A DNA stretch of 64,000 bases from Enoplosus armatus (taxonomy: Eukaryota; Chordata; Actinopteri; Centrarchiformes; Enoplosidae). Location of the stretch: the NCBI RefSeq assembly GCF_043641665.1, contig NC_092184.1, forward strand, positions 253,001 to 317,000. The letters are read 5' to 3'. Every line of letters begins with the position of its first letter. The first letter of the stretch is position 1. Below the pieces are notes generated by a model that saw only the letters and a list, made by a program, of their open reading frames with translations, was not told the origin of the DNA and did no database searches. Positions 1 through 12,460 of this stretch are shown here, one piece after another. Both the position numbers and the translations under genes were made by a program.

Positions 1-660
1 GTCCCTAACGACGTTGAGAGCCCCTTGGTGAAGCCAAACTACAGGTGTATAAATTGAATAAATAGATGAAAGGTAGTGACCCATGATTTTTAGGTGTGCT
101 GTTTTTTTGTCAGTTTTGAGAGTTGTGGTAAGAGTCTCTGGTGTTCCCTCCACCAGTCCAGTGAGTCCTCTTCACTGCTTGACCATAGGTCAGTAGTAGT
201 TGCAAAGTACTCGACAGCTTCTCTATTTCCCCTCAACGTTTTGCATACAGCGCAGGTAGTGCCACTAGAAATAAGTGAGGGGATCACATTTTTTTGTCCA
301 GTGTGTTGACCATTTTTCTGTAGCCTTCATTGCTCATAGTTTTTATTGGACACATATCTTTGGCCAAATGGAATGCGATTGCATTGGTTATTTCAGTCTG
401 TGTTTGGGATCTGGATGGATACGGTGACACCCTGTACAGCGTTGCTATTATGGATGTCTGACTTAACTCTGGACAAGGATGGGGGTTCGGTGAGGTAATG
501 TTAGCGACCTTATTCTTCTTGGCCTTCATGCATTCGTTGTAATGCAGTTTGTGGTGTTTTTTCAAGTGGTTAAACAAGTTAGCTGTCTTGCTTTGTGGCG
601 CGGACACAAGACTCATGCACTCTTTGCATATGATTTTGCGTGACCTTAGTAAATCCAGCA
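1..660 (-). pseudogene. hAT transposase fragment with BED-type zinc finger
   Basis: Read on the minus strand, a stretch near 640-560 gives KIICKECMSLV...NLFNHLKKHH, a BED finger (Cx2C...HxxxxH). Then comes AIAFHLAKDMCPIKTMSNEGYRKMVNTL, typical of ZBED-like hAT transposases. A second open piece (287-90) has EYFATTTDLWSS, the hAT TTDxW motif that contains the first catalytic Asp. The two pieces are in different frames and the element runs off the left edge, so it is a decayed copy. The catalytic C-terminal part is not in the window. Confidence 0.75.
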
Positions 661-2697
661 GAATACATAATCAACCTTTGTTTGATATGTCTCCTCTTGT
701 TACCATGCAAACATCTGCACAACTGACAAAACTGCAAACTGTTACTCCGGCCTGCTGCGTCTGTTTGAAAGATACAGCACAATTCTGGGGCAGAATGCGT
801 CTCATCTGCGCCTGAAAAACAGGCCCAAAAGCAACAGTAAATCTGGCCCTGTGTTCAGATTTGACTAGACTTGATGATAATCAAATCATTGGATGCAAGC
901 AGGGTGCAATTTTTGACACATTGTTTTAGTCAGATTCTAAGGGTTGACTGCAAGGTGCAGTATAATTCTATGCTTTGGTAGTGGCAGTAAACCTAAGGCG
1001 AAATGACAACAGACAGGAATTTAGACTGTGTGTAACCGACAGACTGGTATAAATGAGTCAAACTACATGAATGTTTGGGTGTATGAATGAGCAAATATGC
1101 CTAATCATACACCTGTCCTTACAGTCAGTCCAGCCTAATCCTTTTTAATAAAACCACCACAGTACTCACAGTAATTCTATCTAACTTGAGTATCTGTAAA
1201 TAGAAACATTTGCCTGAAGAGGATGAAATGTTTTGATCTACTCGTGTAGCTCTGTTGTGTTTGTCCATAATCCCCTCTATAGTGATTGTGGTTACAGTGA
1301 GATATTACAACTGGATTCTTTGTTTTGATTCTTCTCCCATGAGCTTCAGGCTTCTAAAGCAGCCATTTTTTAATGTCATGATTATTTATTTAACCACATA
1401 CTGAGAGTAAGAACTTATTTTTCATGGAGACTTTTTCCAATAACCTTTTAGTTCACAAACTGATATCTTTGAAAGTGATTTAAAGTCCATCAGTCACGTG
1501 TCAAATCAGGTTTACAGCAGAATACTACTACTACATTGACGAGCATGTTTGCATTGTAAATGAGCAGTACTGGTTTTGATTCTAGTGCGTTGTGGCTCCG
1601 ATAAACAGGCGTTGAAAGGCCCTGTTCAGTCCTCAGTGTTTCCTGTAGCCCTCAGTGTGTGAGAAGAAAGCAGTCAGGTCAGGAGAGACGAGGCAGGAGA
1701 CAGGAATGTTGTAAGCAATGTGATGAGTGACTCTTGTGCCATTGGTGACACAAACACTCTGTTTTCATTACATCTATACGGAAACAATGTGCCAATTTAG
1801 GATGTAATTAATGGAAGACAGAACAGTGGCTGAACATCAGAGTGGATGTCTAAAAATATCACACATCAGGATAGCTCTACCTCTATTTATCACTCTCCCT
1901 CTCTTTCATACACACACTCCTCATACACACACCGAGCCAGAAATAGCAAACTGAAAAATGTCCCTGCTGAGACTAAATGTTAATCACAAAAATGACGCTT
2001 CATTTAAAGACGTTATACATGCTTCTGGTGCAGTTTCATGTGTGTGAAATGAAAGAAGCTGAGTTTATCAGAGGTCAAAAGTTTGAGGGTCATGCTCTTC
2101 TTGCTCACAGTAACAATGCTAACATGCCGATGTTAAGCAGGTTAGGTACAATGTCGACCCACATCACCTTCTTAGTTTAGCATGTTACCATGCCCAGAGC
2201 CTGCCCACTCAAAGCAACTTTCAATGGCGCGAACATCTGATGCTGCGCCTACAACGCTAGATAGTAAGGTGAAGTAGTAGCATTGTTGGCTAATGTTAGC
2301 TTAAGCTAGTTAATAGACAATTACTCACCTGGAGTGACAGACGGCTAAGGTAACGTTAGCTAGCTAGCTAATTTTACAACCTTGTTACATGCAATGACCC
2401 TCCGTGGGCCAGACCTGGAAAAGTTATGTATCGGTACCATCTGAGGTGGCAAAGTTCAATGGTCCTGTGTTGTTCTTTACATTTCAATGAACAAATTGAA
2501 ATATGATACACCTGTCAAAAGAGTAGCTAAATATATTTTGTAAGCCTTAACAGATTGACTAATTTATGGGGAACAGTCACAGTAACCTGGATTTAAGTTA
2601 CTTCTCAACAAAAAACACCAATCGCAATCTCTCTCTGCTTGCAGCAGATGATAAATACACGTAATGTATACAACGCGTAATGCATGCGTGAGCTAGC
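661..2697. other. No gene seen
   Basis: This is AT-rich non-coding DNA with only short chance ORFs. It contains gctagc-rich stretches near 2280-2370, a motif seen in many fish intergenic repeats. No coding exon of the myosin, and no PDZ or KE exon, was recognised. Confidence 0.5.
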
Positions 2698-2790
2698 TCT
2701 TATCAGAAACAGAAGAAAACGGGGAAAAACAGAGTTTTAAAGGAATTTCTTTTGCCGCTACTTTTTACATTAACTATCCTATCCTCCATT
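2698..2790 (+). repeat. Dispersed repeat, copy A (partner at 48379-48463)
   Basis: The text ttatcagaaacagaagaaaa, then a short A/T run, then ctttttacattaactatcct and atcctccattcaac recurs near 48379 in the same order and orientation. Two copies 45 kb apart define a dispersed family that I cannot name. Confidence 0.55.
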
Positions 2791-3231
2791 CAACGTGTTC
2801 GATACAATAGCAAACGATCACTTAACTAGGCAGCTGGCTATTCTGCTAGCTTGCAATCACTAACTTATGTTTGAGGTAAGGTTTGTTTTTAATAATTATT
2901 TGAATGTTCTCTTTTATAGGTCAACATTACATTTGGGATAATGACACTGATCCTAGATCGGCAATTACATTTTTTTAGAATACAATTCTTATTAATTATA
3001 CTACAGGGGAGAACAGGGTAAGATGAACACTAATAATCTAATAATGAAGTGTTAATTTATCTGGTCTATTATTTGCTATCTTCTTTTAAACTCTGTCCCA
3101 TTTTCTTTCTACTTTCTGCTAAAAGTCATCAGAAATGAGCATTTAGTTGCTTATTTAAAAAGAAAATAAAAAAATCTCACGCATCCTTCTCACCTTTTTC
3201 ACCCCTAACCAGTTTGCATGCCTGCTTAGGG

Positions 3232-3480
3232 GAACATGAATGTCTGTACCAAATTTCACGGCAATCCATCCAGAGATATCTCACTAAAAAACAAAAATCT
3301 CAACCTCATGTTGGTGCTAGAGGTAAAGTCAGGGGGTCACCAAAGTCAGTAGAATTGTTATGTTAATGTTAATGTTATGGGAATCCAGTCTGTTTCAAAG
3401 TGATGGACCGACAGACAGACCAACATTGCCATTCCTAGAGCCACTCTGCTAACATGGCTAAAAGGTCCATGGTCACACTT
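3232..3480 (+). repeat. Fish dispersed repeat (caaatttcacggcaatccatcc type)
   Basis: The stretch contains accaaatttcacggcaatcc, gagatatctcactaaaa, a gaccgacagacagaccaaca run and ccattcctagagcca. Related pieces occur at 14080-14115, 18596-18667 and 57620-57790 (tggtcca...ctgaaatatctcaa). The family is common in teleost intergenic DNA; its mobilising element is unknown to me. Confidence 0.5.
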
Positions 3481-4189
3481 TATATGTCAGTTTGAATAAG
3501 CCCGTAAAAGGCACCTGGTAACATTTCTGTAACCCTTCTAACACACCTCAAGTCTTACCTGAATGCCTTGACATTAATGTGAAGCTTTTCATTTTTTTCC
3601 CACTGTCATAAAAAGACAATACGATACATATTTGACTATCATATGCTCTTGGATGATGGTAATTTAAGAACATGACACCACTGCCCAGAAAGTTGTAATA
3701 GTAGTTCACTACAACTTCTAATATCAGTGGATGATATTGGTTGTCTTGCAGCGCATAATGCGTCTTCATTGGTGGTGTAGATTAGTGGGTGACCTGTCTG
3801 CTAATCTCTATGATTGGTGAGACAGTGTGTGATACTCACCCATCACTCTGTGTTGCCTGTCAAAGGATTATGTGCTGATGCTTCTGATTTACCAAAGAAG
3901 ATTAACCCAACACTGTTCGGCTCTTAATCCTCTTTCCTACTCATTCAGCTTTCACTTGCTCCTTCATAGCCTCTCAGAACCAAGTAGCCAGATCGGGATC
4001 CCCTACCAGATGTTACAGTGAGGCTGAGCTGGCCTTCGTGGTGCTGGGAGGTAACCTTCATGCCTTCCAGAGACAGGGATATGTACAGATGATAATTCAA
4101 CAGACAACAGGGATTATCAGATGTCAATATATTTACAAGCTGTGTAACCACAGTATATATATTTATGAGTGCACTGCCTGTCTAAATGT

Positions 4190-4260
4190 ATATACAGCGG
4201 GATCCAAAAGTCTGAGACCAGATATTTCTAGTGCCAGTCTGTGGGCACTAGAAAGGTACT
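4190..4260 (+). repeat. Orphan Tc1-type terminal repeat
   Basis: The sequence tatacagcgggatccaaaag followed by tctgagacca is nearly the exact inverted match of the right end of the Tc1 remnant at 13838-13868 (28 of 30 positions by eye). No transposase body follows it directly; the sequence diverges after about 30 nt. Confidence 0.6.
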
Positions 4261-5344
4261 GTTACTCTAGGCTTGTTTAAATGATGTGGCAGTACATTTG
4301 TTCATCTTGCTCCGACCTTCCTGGCAGCTTCATGGTAAATTTCTCTCTGCTGTGAGATGCTGCAGGTCAGATGAATAATAGAGAAGACTGCTGAAGGAAA
4401 GATTTGTAAGAGCAAAGAAGGGAGGTCTGGAGAGTTCAGCAGGTGCTCTGAGAAAGTATATAACACAGTATTGTGTTTGGTGTCTGTGTTAGAGGGAGAG
4501 ATAATGAAGAGAGTTACTTGGGTAGGATTTGGTTAAGTTCAGTGCAAAGTAAAGTTGGTGATATGCTTAATTTCTCTTATGTTACACAACTCCCATTTGC
4601 AGTTGTGGAGGTATCCAAAGCCTGATATATCCTATTCCTCTATTCCATAGAGCTCCATTGTTGTCCTAAAACTATTAAAAACACATCAGTGAGCCATATT
4701 ACTGGGTTCGTTACCATGAACACACACACTGATCCCTAACGATTGGTAGCCCCTTCCTTATCGTGGAAGTATTGTTAATGCTTATGTTAGTGTTAAAATC
4801 AGGACCACATTTCCCATAAACCCAGTTACTTTCTTTCCCCGCTCCCCCTTTCAGAAGCCGATAACCCTGTGAGAGTGTGTGAGAGCTAGTGGCCAGTGGT
4901 GCAGTAGTACAGTGTCAGTGTCTCTGTCTTGGTCAGATACCACAGCTTGTTTGGCCTCTCTTAGTGCTGAAAGCTGCTGACTGAAAACCTCGCTGTCAGC
5001 AGTCTCCTTTCTCTCCACATTAAGCACAGTGACACAGCAGCACAGTCAAAGTACACTGCCTGTACAGAAGCGCCTGGCTTCCATGGTAACAGACTGCTCT
5101 CTGCTCTCTTGACTTGTTTGCAGTGTGATTTGCAGAGCAAACTGTCAGTTAAAACTTATTTTGCCAAAAGTCAAGTTGTCAGATATTGTAGAGAGGGTCT
5201 GTTCATTGTACAAGATATGGATCAAAGTGTCATAGACTGATGTTAAGTCTTCCAAGGTTAGAGCAGTAGTACAATGTCATGTCATGTCGAGTCAGTTCAC
5301 CTCTGAGATGACTGGTCTAACCAACGCCTTACCAATGTACAGTC
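4261..5344. other. No gene seen
   Basis: Single-copy-looking non-coding DNA with no exon-like open segment and no recognised repeat. Confidence 0.4.
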
Positions 5345-5545
5345 ATTAACTGGTAAATGGTAAACGATCTCACTTATATATCGCTTTTCAACCTTCACGG
5401 TTCCCAAAGTGCTTTACAGCTCAGTCTCATTCACCCATTCACTCACACATTCACACACCGATGGCAACCGAGCTGCCATGCAAGGTGCTGGTCTCCATCG
5501 GGAGCAACTTAGGGTTCAGTGTCTTGCTCAAGGACACTGATACCA
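5345..5545 (+). repeat. LINE/SINE tail repeat (taaatggtaaa...cacacaccgatgg), copy 1
   Basis: The stretch ctggtaaatggtaaacgatc ... ttcaaccttcacggttccca ... tcacacaccgatggcaaccg ... catcgggagcaacttagggt recurs at 36222-36372 in the same orientation and at 50319-50516 inverted. Such tails are shared by fish LINEs and the SINEs they mobilise. Confidence 0.65.
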
Positions 5546-8228
5546 AGGTATACCAATCCCTAGTTGAAAGTATACTCCTTTTTAAAATTGTGGCCTGATT
5601 CGAGCACCCAAGTGTCAAAAGCAAGACAAAACTTTCCAAAGTAGTTAAACTGAACAATTACAACAATTACAGGCTGCAAACAAACCCAACTGTCCTGTCA
5701 CCATGGCAAAGCAGTCCAACGCTGTCAAAATTTTTAGACGATTGCACCTTACATCATCCCTTTCAGTTACTGCCCTCAGGGAAAAGGTGCAAAGAAAAAC
5801 ATCTGTAGAAAATCGTTTGTCCTTGTTGCCATAAATATCTTAATTAACAGATCACTTGAAAAATGAGACCCTCCCCGACTTTCTCGGTTGCCTATAACAG
5901 CCCGTGGACTGCTTTCTATGTAAAGGACATGGGAAAATCCAAAGGATGTGACGTTATGCACTGCTGTTCAGATCCCCTATAGCACAAACAGTGTGCAACA
6001 TTAGCTAACGTTTTCTTAGAAATGGAATCAGTGTGTGGATAACGTTGGCTAATTCATCCAGACTCCCAAAGCTGATCTGGCTGGTAAATTGGCTAGCTTG
6101 CTGTTTACAAATCACTTTATCAGCTAACGTTCCGAAGCAACCAATGCCAGATCCAAGCAGCTTACCTAAGTTACAGCTAGCTGGCTAACCTTAGCATGCT
6201 TGCTTACTAATGTTATGGCTAGCAAAATACTATCTGAGTGGATCTGCAAGTTGGCTACCCTGCCAAATGACTTCACCAGCTAACGTGATCCATGATACTA
6301 ACTGATGTGTTATGACAAACTGCGTTGATTTTAGCCAACGATAAATTATGTCACGGTACAAAGCAAAGGTGTATAATAGGGTCGGGTGATTGGAGTGAAA
6401 TAGAGAAACTTGAATTCACAAGGATGTATGGTTCAGTTTTGTGAGTTTATTTATTAGACTAAAAAAAAGCTAAGTCAGGTGTCATTTCAGTGTTTTGGTT
6501 GTTGCCCAGGATGCTTGCTTGCGCCTACAGAGCTCAAAATACTGTCTTCAGTGGAGTCAAGACAGTATAGTATAGTAATGCTGCTACTCTGTCGCTGGGC
6601 CTAATTTCATTATATTTTTCACTTTCTCCTTTGATACATTCTTTGGGTCTTGACAATATTTTCTGGATCTATAATCATGAACATCTTTAGGTCAAGCCAG
6701 GGAGGTCTTATTTTGCCATTTCCTGTCTCAAGAATTTGTCCAACTATTTCATTGTGACTACTGCAACTTCAAAGTCAGAGTGTGGGTGGTACAGGAACTC
6801 CCCTCTGAACTATTTGAAGGATGTTGTTACTATTTACATCTTGAGCTGGATTCAGGAGGAAATTGCAGTTGAGGAGCATGTACACCCAAACATACATCCA
6901 CCATTTCTGTTGGATCATATCTCTGGTCAGGGGGGCTCAAGAAGGGGGGTGTTTGTCTTCCTGCATTGCTCAATACTTCAGTGCGCAGTGGCAAGTCATT
7001 CTCTCAGCTATACTGGTTAGGGTTGGGTCTTATCCTGGTTTTGATCATATTTGAGATATGGGGCTATTTTCATGAACCCTGCTGCACAGCACTTTTGGTA
7101 ATTTGGTTGCCAGGCTTGCCTGGCGCACTCATGGGTCACTTTGATACAGGGTTGGATTGGAAAGAATACATTATCATACATTATAGGTGGGTGTGTTAGA
7201 GGCTGTGACAATCGTGGCCATTCACATTCACTACTTTCACCTCCTTTAAACACAGGTTTCCCCTGTCATGATGTACTGACAGTTTGGGAATCCTGTGGAG
7301 AGTTACCCAGTGTTTTGGAGAGATGAGGATGGCAGGAATGGACAGTCATGAGGAAGTTATTAGCGAGGAGAGATGTTTTAATTGATCTGTGATTTTCATG
7401 GAACTGTACGGACTGTTTTCACTGTGTCATTCACCAACACGCTTGCCGATGTACACTGCAGTAGAAACTGTGTAGAATAATTCATCAAAACAACACATTT
7501 GATGTGCACAGGGGTTTCTGTGGTTATTTTGCAACAATCTGGTGCTTGTTGCACAAAATTTAACCAGTGGATCTGTCATGTGTTATTGTGGCACGACCGT
7601 GCACATCATCAGTCCGTGTGATATTTAAGACCAATTGCAGACTCATAGTAGGCTGCTGGTGGGTGAATAATTTATTCTGGCTTGCAAACTGGTAAAGCCC
7701 AAGCCAATGGTCTGCTTTGTTTTCTCTACAAGCAGTTGATTTTGTTTCACGCTAAAATTCATTGAAACCTGAAATGTACAGGCAAGTTAATGCACACAAT
7801 CACTCACTCAGCACATATACTGTACACACTCAAATCAAAGGCCACACACTCTGCTTATCTGCTGTTCAGTTTCTGTTTGAGCAGACAGGGCAGTGAATGG
7901 CTCTGTTTTATCTACTATTCCTCAGCTGACCTAAGCCCTGGGGCTTCTGTCAGCCAGAGAGAACTGTCATCCAGAGACTGTGCACCAGGCTCATTGTTCT
8001 CTTCAGCATCCTATTACTGCTATGTGTGGATGCGTACATAACTAGGCTTTCACAGGCTTTGTAGTTATTGACTGATAATGTAATTGCCTGTTAAAAGAAT
8101 ACCACTCTGAATGAGTCAAATCACATGTGAAATGCCTTGCTAGAGAATGAAGGAACATCGTATTGGTACATTAGTTTATGAAGAAAATCAGTGTGGACAT
8201 AGATTGCTCTTTTTGCTGTGCTCTAATA
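5546..8228. other. No gene seen
   Basis: Non-coding DNA. The stretch 5990-6310 is rich in gctaacgtt and gctagc units of the kind also seen at 2280-2370. The 6736-7326 ORFs are overlapping chance frames without domains or splice context. Confidence 0.45.
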
Positions 8229-8490
8229 ACAACATGGAAATTCAATTCAATTTTCAATTCAATTCAGTTTTATTTATATAGCGCCAAATCACAACAAAAG
8301 TCATCTCATGACACTTTACAAATAGAGCAGGTCTAGACCGACTCTTTATAATGTTATTACAGAGACCCAACAGTTCCCACCATGAGCAAGCACTTTTGGC
8401 GACAGTGGCAAGGAAAAACGTCCTTTTAAGAGGCAGAAACCTCGAGCAGAACCAGACTCTAGGTGGGCGGTCATCTGCTTTGACCGGTTG

Positions 8491-8534
<44 letters not shown>

Positions 8535-9136
8535 ACACAAAGAGACAGAGAGAGAGATAGACGTAGAGACACAGATAGACAGACAGACAGGCAGAGATGT
8601 ATGGCAGCACTAGCAGTAGAAATAGCAGCTATAATTATAATAATAATGGAAATATGACTGATAATAGTTACATCTGTAATAATAGCTGAGATTAATAATA
8701 GCAATAACAGCTTTAATAGTAACAGAACTACGACTAAACATAATAATTGTAGTGATGAGAGTCAAGCAGGCCCTTGGCAGCAGCACCCAGGCGTACCAGT
8801 ACCACGATCCACAGGAACCTGCGAGACAACAAAGCACAAATAAAACTCCGGGGAAGGTATGAAGTTAGTAACATGCATTGGAGGGTGATGAATGTGTAAA
8901 GATGGAGAGGGAGAGGAGGAAAGCTCAGTGCATCATAGGAAGTCCCCCAGCAGTCTAGGCCTATAGCAGCATAACTAGGGGCTGGTCCAGGCAGGCCTGA
9001 GTCAGCCCTAACTATAAGCATTATCAAAAAGCAAAGTTTTAAGCCTACTCTTAAAAGTAGAGAGTGTGTCTGCCTCCCGGACCCAAACTGGGAGCTGATT
9101 CCACAGGAGAGGAGCTTGATAGCTGAAGGCTCTAGT
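8229..9136 (-). mobile_element. L2-like LINE, truncated 3' end, copy 1
   Basis: On the minus strand this is the last 0.9 kb of an L2-type element, ending in a ttgaattgaa tail (8240-8270 plus-strand: caattcaattcagttttatt). It carries the tatagcgccaaatcacaaca tail, the gcgacagtggcaaggaaaaa segment, a GA microsatellite (8493-8530) and a caga run. It breaks off at ggctgaaggctct, exactly where the next copy's tail begins, so two 3' ends lie in tandem. Confidence 0.75.
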
Positions 9137-9377
9137 CAATTCAATTCAATTTTATTTATATAGCGCCAAATCACAACAAAGTCATCTCATGACACTTTAC
9201 AAAATAGATCAGGTGTAGACCGACTCTTTATAATGTTATTACAGAGACCCAACAGTTCCCACCATGAGCAAGCACTTTGGCGACAGTGGCAAGGAAAAAC
9301 TTCCTTTTAAGAGGCAGAAACCTTGAGCAGAACCAGACTCTAGGTGGGCGGTCATCTGCTTTGACCGGTTGTGTTTT

Positions 9378-9420
<43 letters not shown>

Positions 9421-9443
9421 CAGAGAGATAGACATAGAGACAC

Positions 9444-9478
<35 letters not shown>

Positions 9479-9852
9479 TAGGTAGGCAAAGATGTATGGC
9501 AGCACTAACAGTAGAAATAGCTGTAATATTAGCTGAGATTAATAATAGGAGCTTTAATAGTGACAGAACTACGACTAAACATAATAACTGTAGTGATGAG
9601 AGTCAGGCAGGCCCATGGCGGCAGCAGCACCCAGGCGTACCAGGACCACGATCCACAGCGACCTACGAGTCGACAAAGCACAAAGAAACTCCGGGGAAGA
9701 AATAAAGTTAGTAACATGCATTGGACTGTGATGAATGTGCAAAGATGAAGAGGGAGAGGAGGAAAGCTCAGTGCATCATGGGAAGTCCCCCGGCAGTGTA
9801 GGCCTATAGCAGCATAACTAGGGGGCTGGTCCAGGCAGGCCTGAGCCAGCCC

Positions 9853-12404
9853 TTAACTATAAGCGTTATCAAAAAGCAAAGTTTTAAGCCTACTCTTAAA
9901 AGTAGAGAGTGTGTCTGCCTCCCGGACCCAAACTGGGAGCTGATTCCACAGGAGAGGAGCTTGATAGCTGAAGGCTCTGGCTCCTGTTCTGTTTTTGGAG
10001 ACTCTAGGAACCACAAGCAGCCCTGCATTCTGGGAGCGGAGTGCTCTAGTGGGGTAATAAGGTACTATGAGCTCTTTAAGATATGATGGTGCCTGACCAG
10101 TAAGAGCTTTGTAGGTGAGGAGAAGGATTTTAAACTCTATTCTAGATTTTACAGGGAGCCAGTGCAGAGAAGCTAATACAGGAGAAATATGATCTCTTTT
10201 CCTGGTTCCTGTCAGTACACGTGCTGCAGCATTCTGGATCAGCTGGAGAGTCCTCAGGGACTTATTGGGACAGCCTGATAATAAGGAATTGCAATAATCC
10301 AGCCTAGACGTGACAAATGCATGGACTAATTTTTCTGCATCTGTTTGAGACAGGATCTTCCTGATTTTTGCAATATTACGGAGGTGAAAAAAGGCAGTCC
10401 GTGAAGTTTGTTTTACGTGGGAGTTAAAGGACATGTCCTGATCAAAGACAACTCCGAGATTCCTCACGGTGGCGCTGGAGGCCAGGGCAATGCCATCTAG
10501 GGTAACAATATCCTTAGATATTGTATTTCTGAGGTGTTCAGGGCCAAGAACAATAACTTCTGTCTTGTCTGAGTTCAACATCAGATAATTACAGGTCATC
10601 CAGGTCTTTATGTCCTTAAGGCATGCTTGGAGGTTGGCTAACTGATGAGGTTCTTCTGGCTTGATCGATAAATATAGCTGGGTATCATCTGCATAGCAAT
10701 GAAAATGTATGGAGTGTTTTCTAATAATATCCCCTAAAGGAAGCATATATAAGGTGAATAGTATTGGTCCAAGCACAGAACCTTGTGGAACTCCATGACT
10801 GACTTTGGCGTACATGGAGGATTCATCGTTAACATGTACAAACTGAGATCGATCTGATAAATACGACTTAAACCAGCTTAGTGCGGTTCCTTTGATGCCA
10901 ATTAAATGTTCCAGTCTCTGTAATAGGATATGATGGTCAATGGTGTCGAATGCAGCACTACAGAGACGAGGTGAGAACGATCCAGGAGGAACTGAAGGTA
11001 AAGATCAGGAAGGAGTGGAATGATTCCAAGATGGCGCCGCGGATGGCTGCCTCGGTCTGTTGGAGCGCATTGTTTTGCCTTGTTTTGTTTGTAAACAGTG
11101 TTTTTTGTTTTGGTTCACGGAGCTCTTTCACCAGAGAAGAGCTCATGAACATCAGGGGAACATCTCCAGTGGATTTGTTTCCCGAATTTCTCGCACCTTT
11201 AACTGTTTTATGGGACATTCTGGTCAAAGGTGCTCTCACCTTTGCAGCTCTGGACACTTTACTTTACTTTATTCTGGTCACTGCACTGTTTGTTATTTAT
11301 TTATCTTATCTTATTTTTATTTTTATTCTTATTGTTATTTTAGCTTTTATATTCTACTTATTTGTTATCAAAACAATAGCACCTTCAGACCACAGCAAAT
11401 TCCTTGTAATGTATGTTACTTGGCAATAAACAGTTTCTGATTCTGATTCTGATTCTGATTCTGATTCTAAGATCTAACAAAACAAGTATAGAGACAAGTC
11501 CTTTGTCTGATGCAGTGAGAAGGTCATTTGTAACTTTCACCAGTGCCGTCTCTGTGCTATGATGAGCTCTGAAACCTGACTGAAAGTCCTCAAGCAACCT
11601 ATTGTCATGTAGAAAGTCACACAGCTGGTTGGCGACTGCTTTCTCAAGGATCTTGGAGAGAAAGGGGAGGTTAGATATAGGTCTATAGTTGGCTAAAACC
11701 TCTGGATCAAGTGTGGTCTTTTTAAGAAGAGGTTTAATTACAGCAACTTTAAAGGACTGTGGTACGTAGCCTGTTAATAAAGACAGATTGATCATGTCTA
11801 GTAAAGAAGTGCTGACTAAAGGTAAAACCTCTTTGAGCAGCCAGGTTGGGATGGGGTCTAAGAGACAAGTTGATGGCTTAGATGAAGAGATAGTTTTAGT
11901 AATTTGGTGAAGGTCAATGGGAGAAAAGCAATCTAAATATACATCAGGTTTTACAGCTATTTCTGAGATTCCTGTGTTTGAAGGTAAGATACCACCTGAG
12001 GACAGGAGGTGATCAATTCTGTCTCTAATAGTTAGAATTTTTTCATTAAAGAAGCTCATGAAGTCATTACTGCTGAGGGTTATAGGAATACATGGCTCAA
12101 TAGAGCTGTGACTCTCTGTCAGCCTGGCTACAGTGCTGAAGAGAAACCTGGGGTTGTTCTTGTTCTCTTCTATTAATGTTGAGTAATAGGCTGCTCTGGC
12201 TTTACAGAGGGCCTTCCTATAAGTTCTAAGACTATCTTGCAAAATTAAACATGATTCCTCCAGTTTGGTGGAGCGCCATTTCCTTTCAAGTTCCTGCACT
12301 GTTTGCTTTAATTTGCGGGTTTGGGTGTTATACCATGGAGCTGACTTTTTTTGTTTTATTATCTTCTTTTTAAGAGGGGCAATAGAGTCAAGTGTCAGTC
12401 GCAT
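9853..12404 (-). pseudogene. L2-type reverse transcriptase, split by an insertion
   Basis: The N-terminal part (12404 to about 11467) and C-terminal part (about 10957 to 9853) would be one polyprotein. It is broken between LLDL and SAAFDT, just before the second catalytic region. Without the insert both halves read openly for long stretches, 320 codons in the second half, so the copy was young when it was interrupted. The apurinic endonuclease is missing by 5' truncation, so it could not move on its own. Confidence 0.8.
10959..11466 (+). mobile_element. Short LINE-derived insert with (ttctga)n tail, nested in L2
   Basis: The insert sits between gaatgcagcacta and agatctaac, with cta at both joints as a possible target duplication. 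It opens with a piece reading [21 protein letters not shown] ccaagatggcgccgcgg 5'-end motif and a short ORF (MAPRMAASVCW...SSFTREELMNIRG) follow. It then passes at once to a 3' tail, ttacttggcaataaacagtt then tctgat units. The whole central ORF of a LINE is absent. Another 3' end of the same family lies at 45463-45584. Confidence 0.65.
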
Positions 12405-12460
12405 TGAGCCTGTGGCACTGTCAGCAAGACCGTCTATTTGGGAGGGACAGAGGTTAGCAT

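Larger units (their letters stand above)
9137..12460 (-). mobile_element. L2-like LINE, 5'-truncated copy with reverse transcriptase
   Basis: Read on the minus strand, the element enters at about 12460 downstream of any endonuclease domain, runs through the reverse transcriptase, and ends with the ttcaattcaattcaatttta tail at 9137-9156. RT landmarks are visible: [20 protein letters not shown], the [15 protein letters not shown] box, then [10 protein letters not shown] and the YADD catalytic box near 10690. A LINE-derived insert (10959-11466) splits the RT. The sequence type ([13 protein letters not shown], then [11 protein letters not shown]) is that of the L2/Rex1-like group. Confidence 0.85.

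Noticed and set aside
6736..7326. Cluster of overlapping ORFs on both strands
   Set aside because: Four frames are open over the same bases with no domain, and there is no neighbouring exon.
9440..9482. Regular short repeats that might suggest a CRISPR-like array
   Set aside because: This is a plain (caga)n microsatellite in a LINE end; there are no spacers, and the DNA is eukaryotic.
8254..9505. ORFs made of SLSLSL, VCVSLSL and RERERE runs (also 62557-63139)
   Set aside because: They come from the GA and CAGA microsatellites inside L2 3' ends.
10950..11429. A 159-codon ORF with a hydrophobic, membrane-like C-terminus
   Set aside because: It lies wholly within a LINE-derived insert, and the hydrophobic end is the translated T-rich 3' tail.
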